NCBI RefSeq assembly: GCF_000384315.1
Contig: NZ_ARVW01000001.1
Location: 2,861,746-2,925,745, forward strand
DNA: 64,000 bases
Reading direction: 5' to 3'
DNA from: Amycolatopsis nigrescens CSC17Ta-90
GTDB taxonomy: Bacteria > Actinomycetota > Actinomycetes > Mycobacteriales > Pseudonocardiaceae
Shown here one piece after another: positions 52,667 to 61,539 of this stretch. Within the stretch, counting starts at the first letter, position 1, and each line of letters begins with the position of its first letter. Below the pieces are notes generated by a model that did not search any database, was not told the DNA's origin, and saw only the letters and a program-made list of their open reading frames with translations. The translations under genes and the position numbers were made by a program.

Positions 52667-52849
52667 ATGCCAGGAAAGTTCGAGCTGTACACCGACCAGG
52701 CCGGCAAGTACCGGTTCCGGTTGCGGGCCGGCAACGGGGAGATCATCGCCTCCAGCGAGGCTTACAACGCGAAGAAGTCCGCGCTCAACGGGATCGACTC
52801 GGTGCGCCGCAACGCACCGGTCGCCCGGCTCGATGACCGGACGTTCTGA
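52667..52849 (+). CDS. DUF1508 / YegP-like protein
   Basis: 60 residues containing one DUF1508 repeat: KFELYTDQAGKYRFRLRAGNGEIIASSEAYNAKKSALNGIDSVRRNAP. YegP-type proteins are small, beta-rich and of unknown function. GAAAGGGCGGGACC precedes the ATG. Monocistronic. Confidence 0.88.
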   Translation: MPGKFELYTDQAGKYRFRLRAGNGEIIASSEAYNAKKSALNGIDSVRRNAPVARLDDRTF

Positions 52850-52913
52850 TCGAACCGTGCGGAGCGTCCGGGAGTCGGGATTCGGCGAGTCCCGGACGCG
52901 TCCGGCCGTCAGC

Positions 52914-53768
52914 TCACTTGCGGATCTCCAAGGTGCAGCACTTCGGCCCGCCGCCCGCCTTGCGCAGCTCGGAAATGTCCACCAGCACCGGCTCGTAACC
53001 GCGTGCGGACAGCCGGTCCGCGAGCCGCACCGCCTCCACCGGCAGCACCACGTTGCGCCCGTCGGACACCCCGTTCAGGCCGAGCCAGGCCGCGTCCGCC
53101 TCGTCGGCCAGCACCGCGTCCGGGAACATCCGCGCCAGCACCCGGCGCGAGCCGGGCGAGAACGCGTCCGGGTAGTAGGCGATCGCGGCCGGTGCGCTGT
53201 CGGTCGCTTCGGTGAGCACGAACAGGGCGGTGTCCAGGTGGTAGTACCGAGGATCGGTCAGCCGGAGCGAGACCACCGGCACGCCGAGCGCTTCCTGCGC
53301 CTCGGCGTGCGCCTCCGGGTCGGTGCGGAAGCCGGTGCCGGCCAGCAGCAGCCGCCCGGTCCAGGCGAAGTCGCCCTCCGCCTCGTTGGTCTTGGTGGGC
53401 ATGGTCAGGTCGCGGTAGCCGTGCTCGGTGAACCAGCGGCGGAAGTGCTCCGCCTCGGCGGCCCGCTGCGGGGCGCGGAACCGGGAGCCCAGCACGCGGC
53501 CGTCGATCACGGTGCCGGAGTTCGCGGCGAACACCATGTCCGGCAGGCCGGGTTGCGGCTCGATCTCCTCGACCGTGTGGCCGAGGCGCCGGTAGGTGTC
53601 CCGGAGCTCGGTCCACTGCGCCACCGCCAGGTCGGTGTCCACCGGCAGGCTCGGGTCCATCCAGGGGTTGATCACGTAGTCGACCGCGAAGTACCGCGGC
53701 GGGCACATCAGGTAGCGGCGGGTCGTAGGCATGCGCGTTTCGGCCAGCGGCTCGGCAACCCTCGTCAT
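52914..53768 (-). CDS. Dimethylargininase / amidinotransferase-family enzyme
   Basis: 284 residues: MCPPRYFAVDYVINPWMDP, DMVFAANSGTVIDGRVL, TKTNEAEGDFAWTG, RYYHLDTALFVL with catalytic-type His, and C-terminal GGGPKCCTLEIRK with the catalytic Cys. The guanidine-modifying enzyme superfamily includes DDAH, which makes citrulline from methylarginine, and in actinobacteria similar proteins sit beside ornithine aminotransferase. Here the divergent neighbour is an AsnC/Lrp regulator 73 bases away, which probably controls it. No ribosome site is obvious before the ATG; it may be leaderless. Confidence 0.87.
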   Translation of the reverse strand: MTRVAEPLAETRMPTTRRYLMCPPRYFAVDYVINPWMDPSLPVDTDLAVAQWTELRDTYRRLGHTVEEIEPQPGLPDMVFAANSGTVIDGRVLGSRFRAPQRAAEAEHFRRWFTEHGYRDLTMPTKTNEAEGDFAWTGRLLLAGTGFRTDPEAHAEAQEALGVPVVSLRLTDPRYYHLDTALFVLTEATDSAPAAIAYYPDAFSPGSRRVLARMFPDAVLADEADAAWLGLNGVSDGRNVVLPVEAVRLADRLSARGYEPVLVDISELRKAGGGPKCCTLEIRK

Positions 53769-53841
53769 GAGTCAAAGGTATGGCTCGATACAGATGCAAG
53801 CAATCAAGGTTTCTTGCGCACATACCTGCTAAACATTGCGT

Positions 53842-54288
53842 GTGAACACGATCGACCAGCGAATCATTTCGTGCCTGGTGGCCAACGCGCGCTCCAGCTA
53901 TGCCGACATCGGCAAGGTGGTCGGGCTCTCCGCCCCGGCCGTGAAAAGACGGGTCGACCGGCTGCTCGAAACCGGGGTGCTGCGCGGGTTCACCGCGGTG
54001 GTGGACCCGGAGGCACTCGGCTGGGGGACCGAAGCCTTCGTCGAAGTGCACTGCCAGGGCAACGTCACCCCGGCCAGGATCAGGGCCAGGCTGGAGCCGT
54101 TGCCCGAGGTGGTCTCGGCGTACACGGTAACCGGTGCCGCGGACGCCATCGTGCACCTGCGCGCCGCGGACATCCACCAGCTGGAGACCGCACTGGAGCG
54201 GTTGCGCGGGCTGGAGATCGTGGACCGTACGGTGTCCACCGTGGTGCTCTCGCGGATGCTGGACCGGCCGCCGACGCCCGGCAATTGA
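53842..54288 (+). CDS. AsnC/Lrp-family transcriptional regulator
   Basis: 148 residues: N-terminal HTH (IDQRIISCLVANARSSYADIGKVVGLSAPAVKRRVDRLLETGVLRGFTAVVD) and a C-terminal RAM domain. It senses amino acids; the divergent dimethylargininase suggests arginine/ornithine control. GTG at 53842 gives the usual family start; a TTG at 53836 is in frame. No clear ribosome-binding site, so the message may be leaderless. Confidence 0.9.
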   Translation: MNTIDQRIISCLVANARSSYADIGKVVGLSAPAVKRRVDRLLETGVLRGFTAVVDPEALGWGTEAFVEVHCQGNVTPARIRARLEPLPEVVSAYTVTGAADAIVHLRAADIHQLETALERLRGLEIVDRTVSTVVLSRMLDRPPTPGN

Positions 54289-54704
54289 GCCGGTCACGAT
54301 CGCGACCTGACCGGGCGGTGCCAGACTGCTGCCAGACTGCACAGCAGCCCGTCCCACTCTGCGGACACTTCACGGTGTTAACCGTGGGTCAGCGGAATCC
54401 GGGCCGACCACGGCCGTGCGAGCACCACGCGAACCGGTGCTCGCGGCCACGACGTCGCCGCGACCGGCTCGACCGGCCACGACGCCGGCCAAGATCGTCG
54501 CCGGAAAGCGAGGTGTGCGTTGAGAAGGGGCGCACGGCCAACGCCGGAAAGTAACTGTTACCATCGGTTACAGGTAAGCCGCATCACAGGCCTTCGTAGA
54601 CTTGAAAAACAACAAGTAATCTCGAGGTATGGGCGGCGAAACGCCCGGATTCCGGCCATGCTGGAAGGGACGCGGCAAGTCGCGAGAGAGGGATTCCCTG
54701 CCCC
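54289..54704 (+). promoter_or_regulatory. korAB upstream region, 416 bp
   Basis: No gene seen. It holds a perfect palindrome GTAAC-T-GTTAC (54551-54561) followed by a second GGTTAC, and a possible promoter TTGAAA (54602-54607) with 17-base spacing to AGGTAT (54625-54630). The palindrome would overlap or precede the promoter, as an activator or repressor site. Confidence 0.4.
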
Positions 54705-56624
54705 ATGAATGCGAGTGTGAACGGCAACGGCAACGGTGCGTTGTCCGCCAGCCGTCCGACCGAGGTCAGCCGGCTGGACCGGGTCGTGATTCGGTTCGCC
54801 GGCGACTCCGGTGACGGTATGCAGCTGACCGGTGACCGTTTCACCTCCGAGGCGGCGGCCTTCGGCAACGACCTGTCCACCATGCCGAACTTCCCGGCCG
54901 AGATCCGGGCGCCACAGGGCACCATCCCCGGCGTTTCGTCCTTCCAGGTGCACTTCGCCGACTACGACATCCTGACCCCCGGCGACCGGCCGGACGTACT
55001 GGTCGCGATGAACCCGGCCGCGCTGAAGGCGAACGTCGCCGACGTCCCGTCCGGCGGGACGATCATTCTGAACACCGACGAGTTCAGCAAGCGGAACCTG
55101 ACCAAGGTCGGCTACGAGGCCGACCCGGTGGCCTCGGGTGAGCTGGAGTCCTTCCAGGTGCACGAGGTGGCGATGTCCACCCTGACCCGTGGCGCGCTGG
55201 AAGAGACCGGACTGTCGAAGAAGGACGCGGAGCGGGCGAAGAACATGTTCGCCCTCGGCCTGCTGTCCTGGATGTACCACCGGCCCACTGAGGGCACCGA
55301 GCGGTTCCTCCGGGAGAAGTTCGCCAAGAAGCCGGACATCGCCGAGGCGAACGTGCTGGCCTTCCGGGCGGGCTGGAACTACGGCGAGACCACCGAGTCC
55401 TTCGCCACCACCTTCGAGGTCGCGCCGGCCAAGCTGCACCAGGGCACCTACCGGCAGATCACCGGGAACACCGCGCTGGCCTACGGGCTGATCGCGGCCG
55501 GGCAGCAGTCCGGCCTGCCGATCCTGCTCGGCACCTACCCGATCACCCCGGCCTCCGACGTGCTGCACGAGCTGTCCAAGCACAAGAACTTCGGCATCCT
55601 GACCTTCCAAGCGGAGGACGAGATCGCCGGCATCGGCGCGGCGCTGGGTGCCAGCTACGGCGGCGCGCTTGGCGTCACCTCCACCTCCGGGCCGGGGGTC
55701 GCGCTGAAGTCCGAGACCATCGGGCTCGGCGTGATGACCGAGCTGCCGCTGGTGGTCGTGGACGTGCAGCGCGGTGGGCCGTCCACCGGGCTGCCGACCA
55801 AGACCGAGCAGGCCGACCTGCTGCAGGCCATGTTCGGCCGCAACGGCGAGTCCCCGGTGCCGATCGTGGCGCCGAGCACCCCGGCGGACTGCTTCGACGC
55901 GGCGCTGGAGGCGACCCGGATCGCGCTGACCTACCGCACCCCGGTGCTGCTGCTCTCCGACGGCGCGATCGCGAACGGTTCCGAGCCGTGGCTGATCCCG
56001 GACGTCGAGGACCTGCCCGACCTGCGCGTGCGGTTCGAGAGCGAGCCCAACGCCACCGATGGGTCCGGCGAGTTCTGGCCCTACGTCCGCGACCCGGAAA
56101 CCCTCGCCAGGGCATGGGCGGTGCCGGGCACCCCTGGCCTCCAGCACCGCATCGGCGGGCTGGAAAAGGCCGACCGGACCGGTCACATCTCCTACGACCC
56201 GGACAACCACGACAAGATGGTCCGGTTGCGCCAGGCCAAGATCGACGGCATCGACGTGCCCGACCTGGTGGTCGACGACCCCAGCGGCGGCAAGGCCCGC
56301 GTGCTGGCACTGGGCTGGGGCTCCTCGTTCGGCCCGATCGGCGCGGCCTGCCGCCGGGTCCGCAAGGAGGGCCTGCCGATCGCGCAGGCGCACCTGCGCC
56401 ACCTGAACCCGTTCCCGGCGAACCTCGGCGACGTGCTGCGCTCCTACGACGTGGTCGTGCTGCCGGAAATGAACCTCGGCCAGCTGGCCATGCTGCTGCG
56501 GGCGAAGTACCTCGTCGACGTGCACAGCTACACCAAAGTCGCCGGCATGGCCTTCAAGGCCGAAGAACTGCAAGGCGTGTTCACCGACATCATCACCGGC
56601 ATCACCAAGGAGGCGACCCTGTGA
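54705..56624 (+). CDS. korA: 2-oxoacid:ferredoxin oxidoreductase, alpha subunit (KorA)
   Basis: 639 residues, with the gamma domain at the N-terminus (VIRFAGDSGDGMQLTGDRFTSEAA) fused to the alpha domain (YPITPASDVLHEL, QAEDEIAGIGAALGASYGGALGVTSTSGPGVALKSE, PSTGLPTKTEQADLLQ). It forms a heterodimer with KorB and decarboxylates 2-oxoglutarate to succinyl-CoA, reducing ferredoxin, as in the mycobacterial enzyme. The TGA overlaps the korB GTG (GTGA), so the subunits are made together. ATG at 54705; a more distant AGAGAGGG is the candidate ribosome site. Confidence 0.94.
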   Translation: MNASVNGNGNGALSASRPTEVSRLDRVVIRFAGDSGDGMQLTGDRFTSEAAAFGNDLSTMPNFPAEIRAPQGTIPGVSSFQVHFADYDILTPGDRPDVLVAMNPAALKANVADVPSGGTIILNTDEFSKRNLTKVGYEADPVASGELESFQVHEVAMSTLTRGALEETGLSKKDAERAKNMFALGLLSWMYHRPTEGTERFLREKFAKKPDIAEANVLAFRAGWNYGETTESFATTFEVAPAKLHQGTYRQITGNTALAYGLIAAGQQSGLPILLGTYPITPASDVLHELSKHKNFGILTFQAEDEIAGIGAALGASYGGALGVTSTSGPGVALKSETIGLGVMTELPLVVVDVQRGGPSTGLPTKTEQADLLQAMFGRNGESPVPIVAPSTPADCFDAALEATRIALTYRTPVLLLSDGAIANGSEPWLIPDVEDLPDLRVRFESEPNATDGSGEFWPYVRDPETLARAWAVPGTPGLQHRIGGLEKADRTGHISYDPDNHDKMVRLRQAKIDGIDVPDLVVDDPSGGKARVLALGWGSSFGPIGAACRRVRKEGLPIAQAHLRHLNPFPANLGDVLRSYDVVVLPEMNLGQLAMLLRAKYLVDVHSYTKVAGMAFKAEELQGVFTDIITGITKEATL

Positions 56625-57685
56625 CCGCCATCGATCTGGATCTGTCCGATCTGAGCGGGCTGGCGGGAGTTCCGACCACCGACGAACCGCAGAAGGCCAA
56701 GGACTACAAGAGCGACCAGGAGGTCCGCTGGTGTCCTGGCTGCGGTGACTACGTCGTCCTGAACACCGTGCAGGCGTTCCTCCCGAAGCTCGGCCTGAAG
56801 CGGGAGAACATCGTCTTCATCTCCGGCATCGGCTGCTCGTCGCGGTTCCCGTACTACCTCAACACCTACGGGATGCACTCCATCCACGGCCGGGCGCCGA
56901 CGATCGCGACCGGACTGGCCACCACCCGGCCGGACCTGTCGGTGTGGGTGGTCACCGGGGACGGCGACGCGCTGTCCATCGGCGGTAACCACCTGATCCA
57001 CGCGCTGCGCCGCAACGTGAACCTGAAGATCCTGCTGTTCAACAACCGGATCTACGGGCTCACCAAGGGCCAGTACTCGCCGACCAGCGACCCCGGCATG
57101 GTCACCAAGTCCACCCCGATGGGCAGCCTGGACACGCCGTTCAACCCGGTGTCGCTCGCGCTGGGCGCCGAGGCCAGCTTCGTCGGCCGCGCACTGGACT
57201 CCGACCGGGCCGGGCTGACCGAGGTGCTCACCGCGGCCGCGCAGCACCGCGGCTCCGCGGTGGTCGAGATCTACCAGAACTGCCCGATCTTCAACGACGG
57301 CGCCTTCGACGTGCTCAAGGACAAGGACGCGGCCGCGCAGCGGCTGATCCCGCTCAAGGCGGGCGAACCGATCCGGTTCGGTCCCGAAGGCGAGTACGGC
57401 GTCACGTCCAGCGGCTGGGGCGGGCTCGAGGTCGGCAAGGTCTCGGAGATCGGCGAGGAGAACCTCACCGTGCACGACCCGACCATCACCGACACCGCGT
57501 ACGCGTTCGCGCTGTCGCGGATCGGCGACCAGAACCTCAACCACACCCCGACCGGCATCTTCCGCCAGGTCGCCCGTCCCACCTACGACGACCAGGCCCG
57601 CGCCCAGGTCGAGCAGGCCAGGGCCGCCAAGGCCCCCGACCTCCAGTCCCTCCTCCGCGGCAAAGACACCTGGACCGTCGCCTGA
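56621..57685 (+). CDS. korB: 2-oxoacid:ferredoxin oxidoreductase, beta subunit (KorB)
   Basis: 354 residues. The thiamine-diphosphate-binding region is VVTGDGDALSIGGNHLIHALRRN with LLFNNRIYGLTKGQYSPT, and Cys residues in WCPGCGDY and GCSSRF together with NCPIF are consistent with a 4Fe-4S cluster. GTG start at 56621 with AAGGAGG. Its 3' end faces the palindrome at 57691. Specificity for 2-oxoglutarate rests on homology to the mycobacterial pair. Confidence 0.94.
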   Translation: MTAIDLDLSDLSGLAGVPTTDEPQKAKDYKSDQEVRWCPGCGDYVVLNTVQAFLPKLGLKRENIVFISGIGCSSRFPYYLNTYGMHSIHGRAPTIATGLATTRPDLSVWVVTGDGDALSIGGNHLIHALRRNVNLKILLFNNRIYGLTKGQYSPTSDPGMVTKSTPMGSLDTPFNPVSLALGAEASFVGRALDSDRAGLTEVLTAAAQHRGSAVVEIYQNCPIFNDGAFDVLKDKDAAAQRLIPLKAGEPIRFGPEGEYGVTSSGWGGLEVGKVSEIGEENLTVHDPTITDTAYAFALSRIGDQNLNHTPTGIFRQVARPTYDDQARAQVEQARAAKAPDLQSLLRGKDTWTVA

Positions 57686-57690
57686 CCACC

Positions 57691-57745
57691 GGCAAATAGC
57701 CGACTTTTTGCCCATCTTCTCAGGGCAAAAAGTCGGCTATTTGCC
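57691..57745. terminator. Bidirectional terminator palindrome (GGCAAATAGCC family)
   Basis: Two perfect 23-base arms (57691-57713 and 57723-57745) with a 9-base spacer, between korB and the convergent sunset-domain gene. Each arm can also fold on itself, matching the single copy at 22214. Confidence 0.8.
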
Positions 57746-57748
57746 TCT

Positions 57749-59113
57749 TTAGGTGAGGGGGCGGAAGCCGACGCGTTCGGCATCGGCGGGGGTGCGGAAC
57801 CACACCTCGGCCACCATCCGCGGGAACTGCGGGGACTCCTCGGTGCAGTAGCGCAGCGCCGTGACGCTGGCCTTCACCGCGAACTCCTCGGCCGGACGGC
57901 CACCACCCGGCCGCGGCATCGCGGACCCGGGGCCGAACGGTCCCGGCGGCAATGCCGCATCCGGCGCGTGATGCCTTGCCGGTGGCGGGGTCGGCGCCAG
58001 CGACTCTGCGGGCGGCGGCACCGCGGCACCCTGGTTCGGCCGGACCACCGGCTCGAACAACGACCCGCTGCGCGCGGCCTCGGTCTCCGGCACCGGCTCC
58101 CGGCGTTCGATCGACCGCATGGACGGCTGGATCGGCTGCGGCGGATCGAACCCGCCTCGCGGCGAGTCGCGGGGCTGGCGCTTCGGCAGCACCTGGGTGC
58201 TTTCGGCGGGCGACTCCTCGGGCGCACCCTGGTCCTCGAAGGCGAAAGCGGAGGCCCCGGCGGTCACAGCGGTCTCCTCGGGTTCCGGCGCCGGATGCTC
58301 CGCCTGCTCCGCGGCTTCCGGCACCTCGCCGAACCCGATGGTCCCGGTGTGGTCCGGGTGGTCCGCGTGCAGCGGCTCCGGCTCGATGTAGGGCTGGAAC
58401 ACCGAACCCGGCTCCTCGCGCACTGGGGGCCGCTCTTCGAACAGCGGCTCCGCCCGCACGGACTCCGGCTCGGGCTGGGGTTCGGGCTGGGGCTCGGGTT
58501 CTGCCGGGACCGGCGGCATGACCGTCGTCCGTTCGGCAGCTTGTTCGGCGGCCGGTTCCGGGTCCGGCTCGTAGGATCGCTCGCGTTCCGGCTCCAGCAC
58601 CGAACCCAGCCCGCCGGCCTGGTGCCTGCCCTCGCTCACCGGGCGCTCGCTGAACAACGCGTGCCCGCTCCGGGTGGACCGCTCCGGCCAACTGGGCTCA
58701 GGCTCGGGCTCAGGTTCCGGCTCGACCGCCACCGGTTCACGCACCGGCTCCGGCGGCGGCTCGGGTGCCGGCTCGGGCAGGTACGCGGGCTCTCGCTCCA
58801 GTGGGAAGTCCGGCTCGAAAGCCGCCTCCACGGGGTCACTCCGTTCGATGCCGTACCGCTCCTCGGCGCGGTAGCCCTGATCCGCCGGATAGCCGGGCTC
58901 CGCTTCCGGGGCGGCGAACGTCCTGGTCGGCACCGGCTCCGCGTTGGCGGGCTCCACCGGTTCCGACGGCCGCCTTGCCTCGCTCTCGGCCAGCCTGGCC
59001 TCCAGCTCGCGGTTGCGCTTCTGAACCGGACGGACCAGCAGCAGCCACGTGATCAGCGTCCCGAGCAGGAACGCCACCAGACTCCAGAGCCAAACCTGCC
59101 CGAAAAGGGACAT
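57749..59113 (-). CDS. Membrane-anchored Pro/Glu-rich protein with C-terminal sunset domain
   Basis: 454 residues: one N-terminal helix (VWLWSLVAFLLGTLITWLLLV), a short coiled part (QKRNRELEARLAESEARR), a long acidic proline-rich region (about 60-330) with EPEP repeats, and a C-terminal ~45-residue domain (FAVKASVTALRYCTEESPQFPRMVAEVWFRTPADAERVGF) matching the actinobacterial sunset domain. Related proteins are of unknown function; the shape suggests an anchored linker presenting a small domain. It is convergent with korB. Confidence 0.78.
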   Translation of the reverse strand: MSLFGQVWLWSLVAFLLGTLITWLLLVRPVQKRNRELEARLAESEARRPSEPVEPANAEPVPTRTFAAPEAEPGYPADQGYRAEERYGIERSDPVEAAFEPDFPLEREPAYLPEPAPEPPPEPVREPVAVEPEPEPEPEPSWPERSTRSGHALFSERPVSEGRHQAGGLGSVLEPERERSYEPDPEPAAEQAAERTTVMPPVPAEPEPQPEPQPEPESVRAEPLFEERPPVREEPGSVFQPYIEPEPLHADHPDHTGTIGFGEVPEAAEQAEHPAPEPEETAVTAGASAFAFEDQGAPEESPAESTQVLPKRQPRDSPRGGFDPPQPIQPSMRSIERREPVPETEAARSGSLFEPVVRPNQGAAVPPPAESLAPTPPPARHHAPDAALPPGPFGPGSAMPRPGGGRPAEEFAVKASVTALRYCTEESPQFPRMVAEVWFRTPADAERVGFRPLT

Positions 59114-59183
59114 CTTCGCGCTGTCCTTCCTTCCTACCCCCTGGACGGCGTGGCGAAGGCGCCCCTGCCACCCGGCACGCTGC

Positions 59184-60239
59184 TCAGTGCGTCCGTGCGA
59201 CGAGGTAGTCGGCGACCGACTCGCACGCGTCGCGGGCCGGGGTGGCAGGAAGCGCCGCCAGCTCGGCCCTCGCGCGACGAGCGTAGTCGGAAAGGGTTAC
59301 CCTCGCGCGCCCGAGGCCGTCGGAGTCGCGCAGCAGCTCCAGCGCCTCGGCCACCAGCGCGTCCTCGGTCACCGGGGCGGACAGCAGCTCGATCAGCCGC
59401 GGCGAGCTGGCCGGGTCGGCCAGCGCGTACAGCATCGGCAGCGTGCGCACGCCTTCCCGCAGGTCAGTGCCCTGCACCTTGCCCAGCTCGGCGGACGGCG
59501 ACGCGATGTCGATGATGTCGTCGGAGAGCTGGAAGGCGGTGCCGATGAGGTCGCCGAACCGCCGCAGGACGGCGGTGTGCTGCTCATCGGCGCCGGAGAG
59601 CATGCCACCGAACCGGCCGGAGGTGGCGATCAGCGAACCGGTCTTCTGCCCGATCACCGACAGGTAGTGCTCCACCGGGTCTTCCCCGGCACCGGGCCCG
59701 ACGGTCTCCCGCATCTGCCCGGTGACCAGCTCGCCGAAGGTGTCCGCGATGATCCGCGCCGTCTCGGTGCCGAGGTCGGCGACCAGCCTGGAGGCGTGCG
59801 CGAACAGGAAGTCGCCGGTCAGGATGGCGATGGTGTTGTCCCAGCGGGCGTTCGCGCTCTGCGCGCCGCGGCGCATGGTGGCCTCGTCCATCACGTCGTC
59901 GTGGTACAGCGTGGCCAGGTGCACCAGCTCGACGGCCGCCGCCGCGGCCACCACGTCACCGGTGTTCCCGACCTCCGCACTGCCGAACTGGGCGGCGAGC
60001 AGGGTGAACAGCGGCCGGAACCGCTTGCCGCCCGCGTCCACCAGGTGCGTCGCGGCCTCCTGCACGGGCTGCACGTCGCTGCGCACGGTGTCGTGCAGCA
60101 GCTTTTCGACGTGGGCCAGCCCTTCGGCGAGTACGTGTGCCAGTTCTTCGTCTTCGAACTGCAGGCCGACGCTCGCGCGCAGTTCCTCGATGGCGCCACC
60201 CTGAACTGGCACGGTCGGCTCCGCCCTCTCAGCACACAC
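59184..60239 (-). CDS. Long-chain polyprenyl diphosphate synthase
   Basis: 351 residues: GGKRFRPLFTLL, the first Asp-rich motif DDVMD with YHDDVMDEATMRRG, GQKTGSLIA, and the second DDIID. All catalytic features of trans-polyprenyl synthases are present. It probably makes the side chain of menaquinone, the quinone of the neighbouring NADH dehydrogenase. GTG at 60239 is annotated; an in-frame GTG at 60212 with GGAG six bases upstream is a good alternative. Confidence 0.93.
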   Translation of the reverse strand: MCAERAEPTVPVQGGAIEELRASVGLQFEDEELAHVLAEGLAHVEKLLHDTVRSDVQPVQEAATHLVDAGGKRFRPLFTLLAAQFGSAEVGNTGDVVAAAAAVELVHLATLYHDDVMDEATMRRGAQSANARWDNTIAILTGDFLFAHASRLVADLGTETARIIADTFGELVTGQMRETVGPGAGEDPVEHYLSVIGQKTGSLIATSGRFGGMLSGADEQHTAVLRRFGDLIGTAFQLSDDIIDIASPSAELGKVQGTDLREGVRTLPMLYALADPASSPRLIELLSAPVTEDALVAEALELLRDSDGLGRARVTLSDYARRARAELAALPATPARDACESVADYLVARTH

Positions 60240-60372
60240 TTACTCCACGGTCACCGCCAGCGTAATAGCAAGGTCACCGGCCCCGACCGCCCGCAGGGGC
60301 AGGGCACAGGTGACGAACGCGACAACAGATACTTGACAGTCACCGCCGGTCATGATTCGGCCACGGCACGAG

Positions 60373-60690
60373 TCATCGGCGGCGGTTGATCTTGATGGTG
60401 TCCATGCAGGTGGCCGATGAGGTGAGGTCGCGGTACGGGTAGCCGAGCTCCTCGAGCCGCACGGCCGCCATGAACTCGGCCTGGTCCTTGGCGTCCCGCT
60501 CGGCGGTCTCCCCCGGCTCGACCCGCACCTCGCACCGGAAGCCGAACGACCCGAGGTGCTCGCTATAAGCCAGCGAGCCCTCCTCGGTGAACTTCAGCAC
60601 GCCGTCGGCCACCCCGGCCAGCATCCTTGCTCTCGTCCGCTCGTCCGGATGGTCGAACTTGCCGTTCACCAGCACTCGGTAGGTCAGCAT
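60373..60690 (-). CDS. DUF6204-family protein
   Basis: 105 residues beginning MLTYRVLVNGKF and containing SLAYSEHLGSFGFRCEV and DLTSSATCMDTIKI, matching the actinobacterial DUF6204 family of unknown function. An in-frame ATG at 60702 lies inside a perfect palindrome and is less likely the start. It is probably transcribed alone, perhaps under control of that palindrome. Confidence 0.75.
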   Translation of the reverse strand: MLTYRVLVNGKFDHPDERTRARMLAGVADGVLKFTEEGSLAYSEHLGSFGFRCEVRVEPGETAERDAKDQAEFMAAVRLEELGYPYRDLTSSATCMDTIKINRRR

Positions 60691-60700
60691 AGGATCCAAC

Positions 60701-60714
60701 ATACAGATCTGTAT
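60701..60714. promoter_or_regulatory. Perfect palindrome at the DUF6204 start (TetR-like operator)
   Basis: ATACAGATCTGTAT is perfectly symmetrical. Its ATACAG / CTGTAT halves are the same as those of the TetR operator at 16739, with closer spacing. It lies directly upstream of or on the DUF6204 start, where a repressor would block transcription. Confidence 0.5.
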
Positions 60715-60845
60715 CTGAATTCAAGAGTGAATATTCGCTCGGTCGGGTGGATTTGTGACACCACAGGGTGACTCTCCTGTCGTTTTCTTGCCACGGGCGC
60801 CAACGATCGGCTTCGCAACTGATGTTCCCCAGCAGGAAGGCCGAA

Positions 60846-61487
60846 ATGCGCACCATCGGATACAGCGGACTCGGCGGAGCGGTGCTACTGGCCGCGAGCC
60901 TGCTCGGCGCGGCACCCGCGTCCGCGACCGAGCCAGGAGTGGCCTCCCTCGGCTCGGCGCACTTCACCGAAGAGGGATCGAGCACGGTCACAGTCGCCGC
61001 GCAAGGAGCCTGTTCGCTCGGCGGTCCGTCCAGTGTGACCGCGCCGCCGGTGAGCGAGCCCGGCGTCCGGTTCGGCGGCGGCAGCACGAACTGCGCCACG
61101 AGCATCTCCGGCGGCGTCACCACCACCAAGTCCGAGGCGACCGGCCGGGACTTCGAGCTGTCCGCGCTCGTCTCCGCAGGCGGCAAGCGGATCAGGATCA
61201 AGAACTACGACGTCAGCTGCTCGGCGACGCCGTCCCAGAGCAGCGCCGCCTGGAACCTCGACGGCATGACCGGCCTCGACGCCCTGCCGTCACCGACCCT
61301 GCCGAACCACGTGCAGCAGATCAGAAAGGCCGACGGTCAGGTACTCGCGGAAGCCGTCTTCAACGAGCAGACCGTGCCCGGCGACGGCAGCATCGGGCTG
61401 AACCTGCTGCACATCAAGTTCTTGCCGGCCTCGGGCTTCACCGGCGACGTGATCGTCGGCAGCGCCGCCTGCTCCCTCACGACGTAA
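60846..61487 (+). CDS. Secreted hypothetical protein
   Basis: 213 residues with a signal peptide (GYSGLGGAVLLAASLLGAAPASA, cleavage near 28). The mature part is Ser/Thr/Gly-rich with four Cys, suggesting two disulfides and a beta-sandwich-like fold. GGAAGG precedes the ATG. I do not recognise the family. It converges with nuoN, separated by a strong hairpin. Confidence 0.78.
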   Translation: MRTIGYSGLGGAVLLAASLLGAAPASATEPGVASLGSAHFTEEGSSTVTVAAQGACSLGGPSSVTAPPVSEPGVRFGGGSTNCATSISGGVTTTKSEATGRDFELSALVSAGGKRIRIKNYDVSCSATPSQSSAAWNLDGMTGLDALPSPTLPNHVQQIRKADGQVLAEAVFNEQTVPGDGSIGLNLLHIKFLPASGFTGDVIVGSAACSLTT

Positions 61488-61492
61488 CGAGC

Positions 61493-61521
61493 GAGGGGTG
61501 TCGCGGCTCGCGACACCCCTC
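61493..61521. terminator. Strong bidirectional hairpin
   Basis: GAGGGGTGTCGCG and CGCGACACCCCTC form a perfect 13-bp stem with a 3-base loop between the convergent secreted-protein gene and nuoN. Confidence 0.75.
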
Positions 61522-61539
61522 GTCCGGTAAAGCCTTGTC

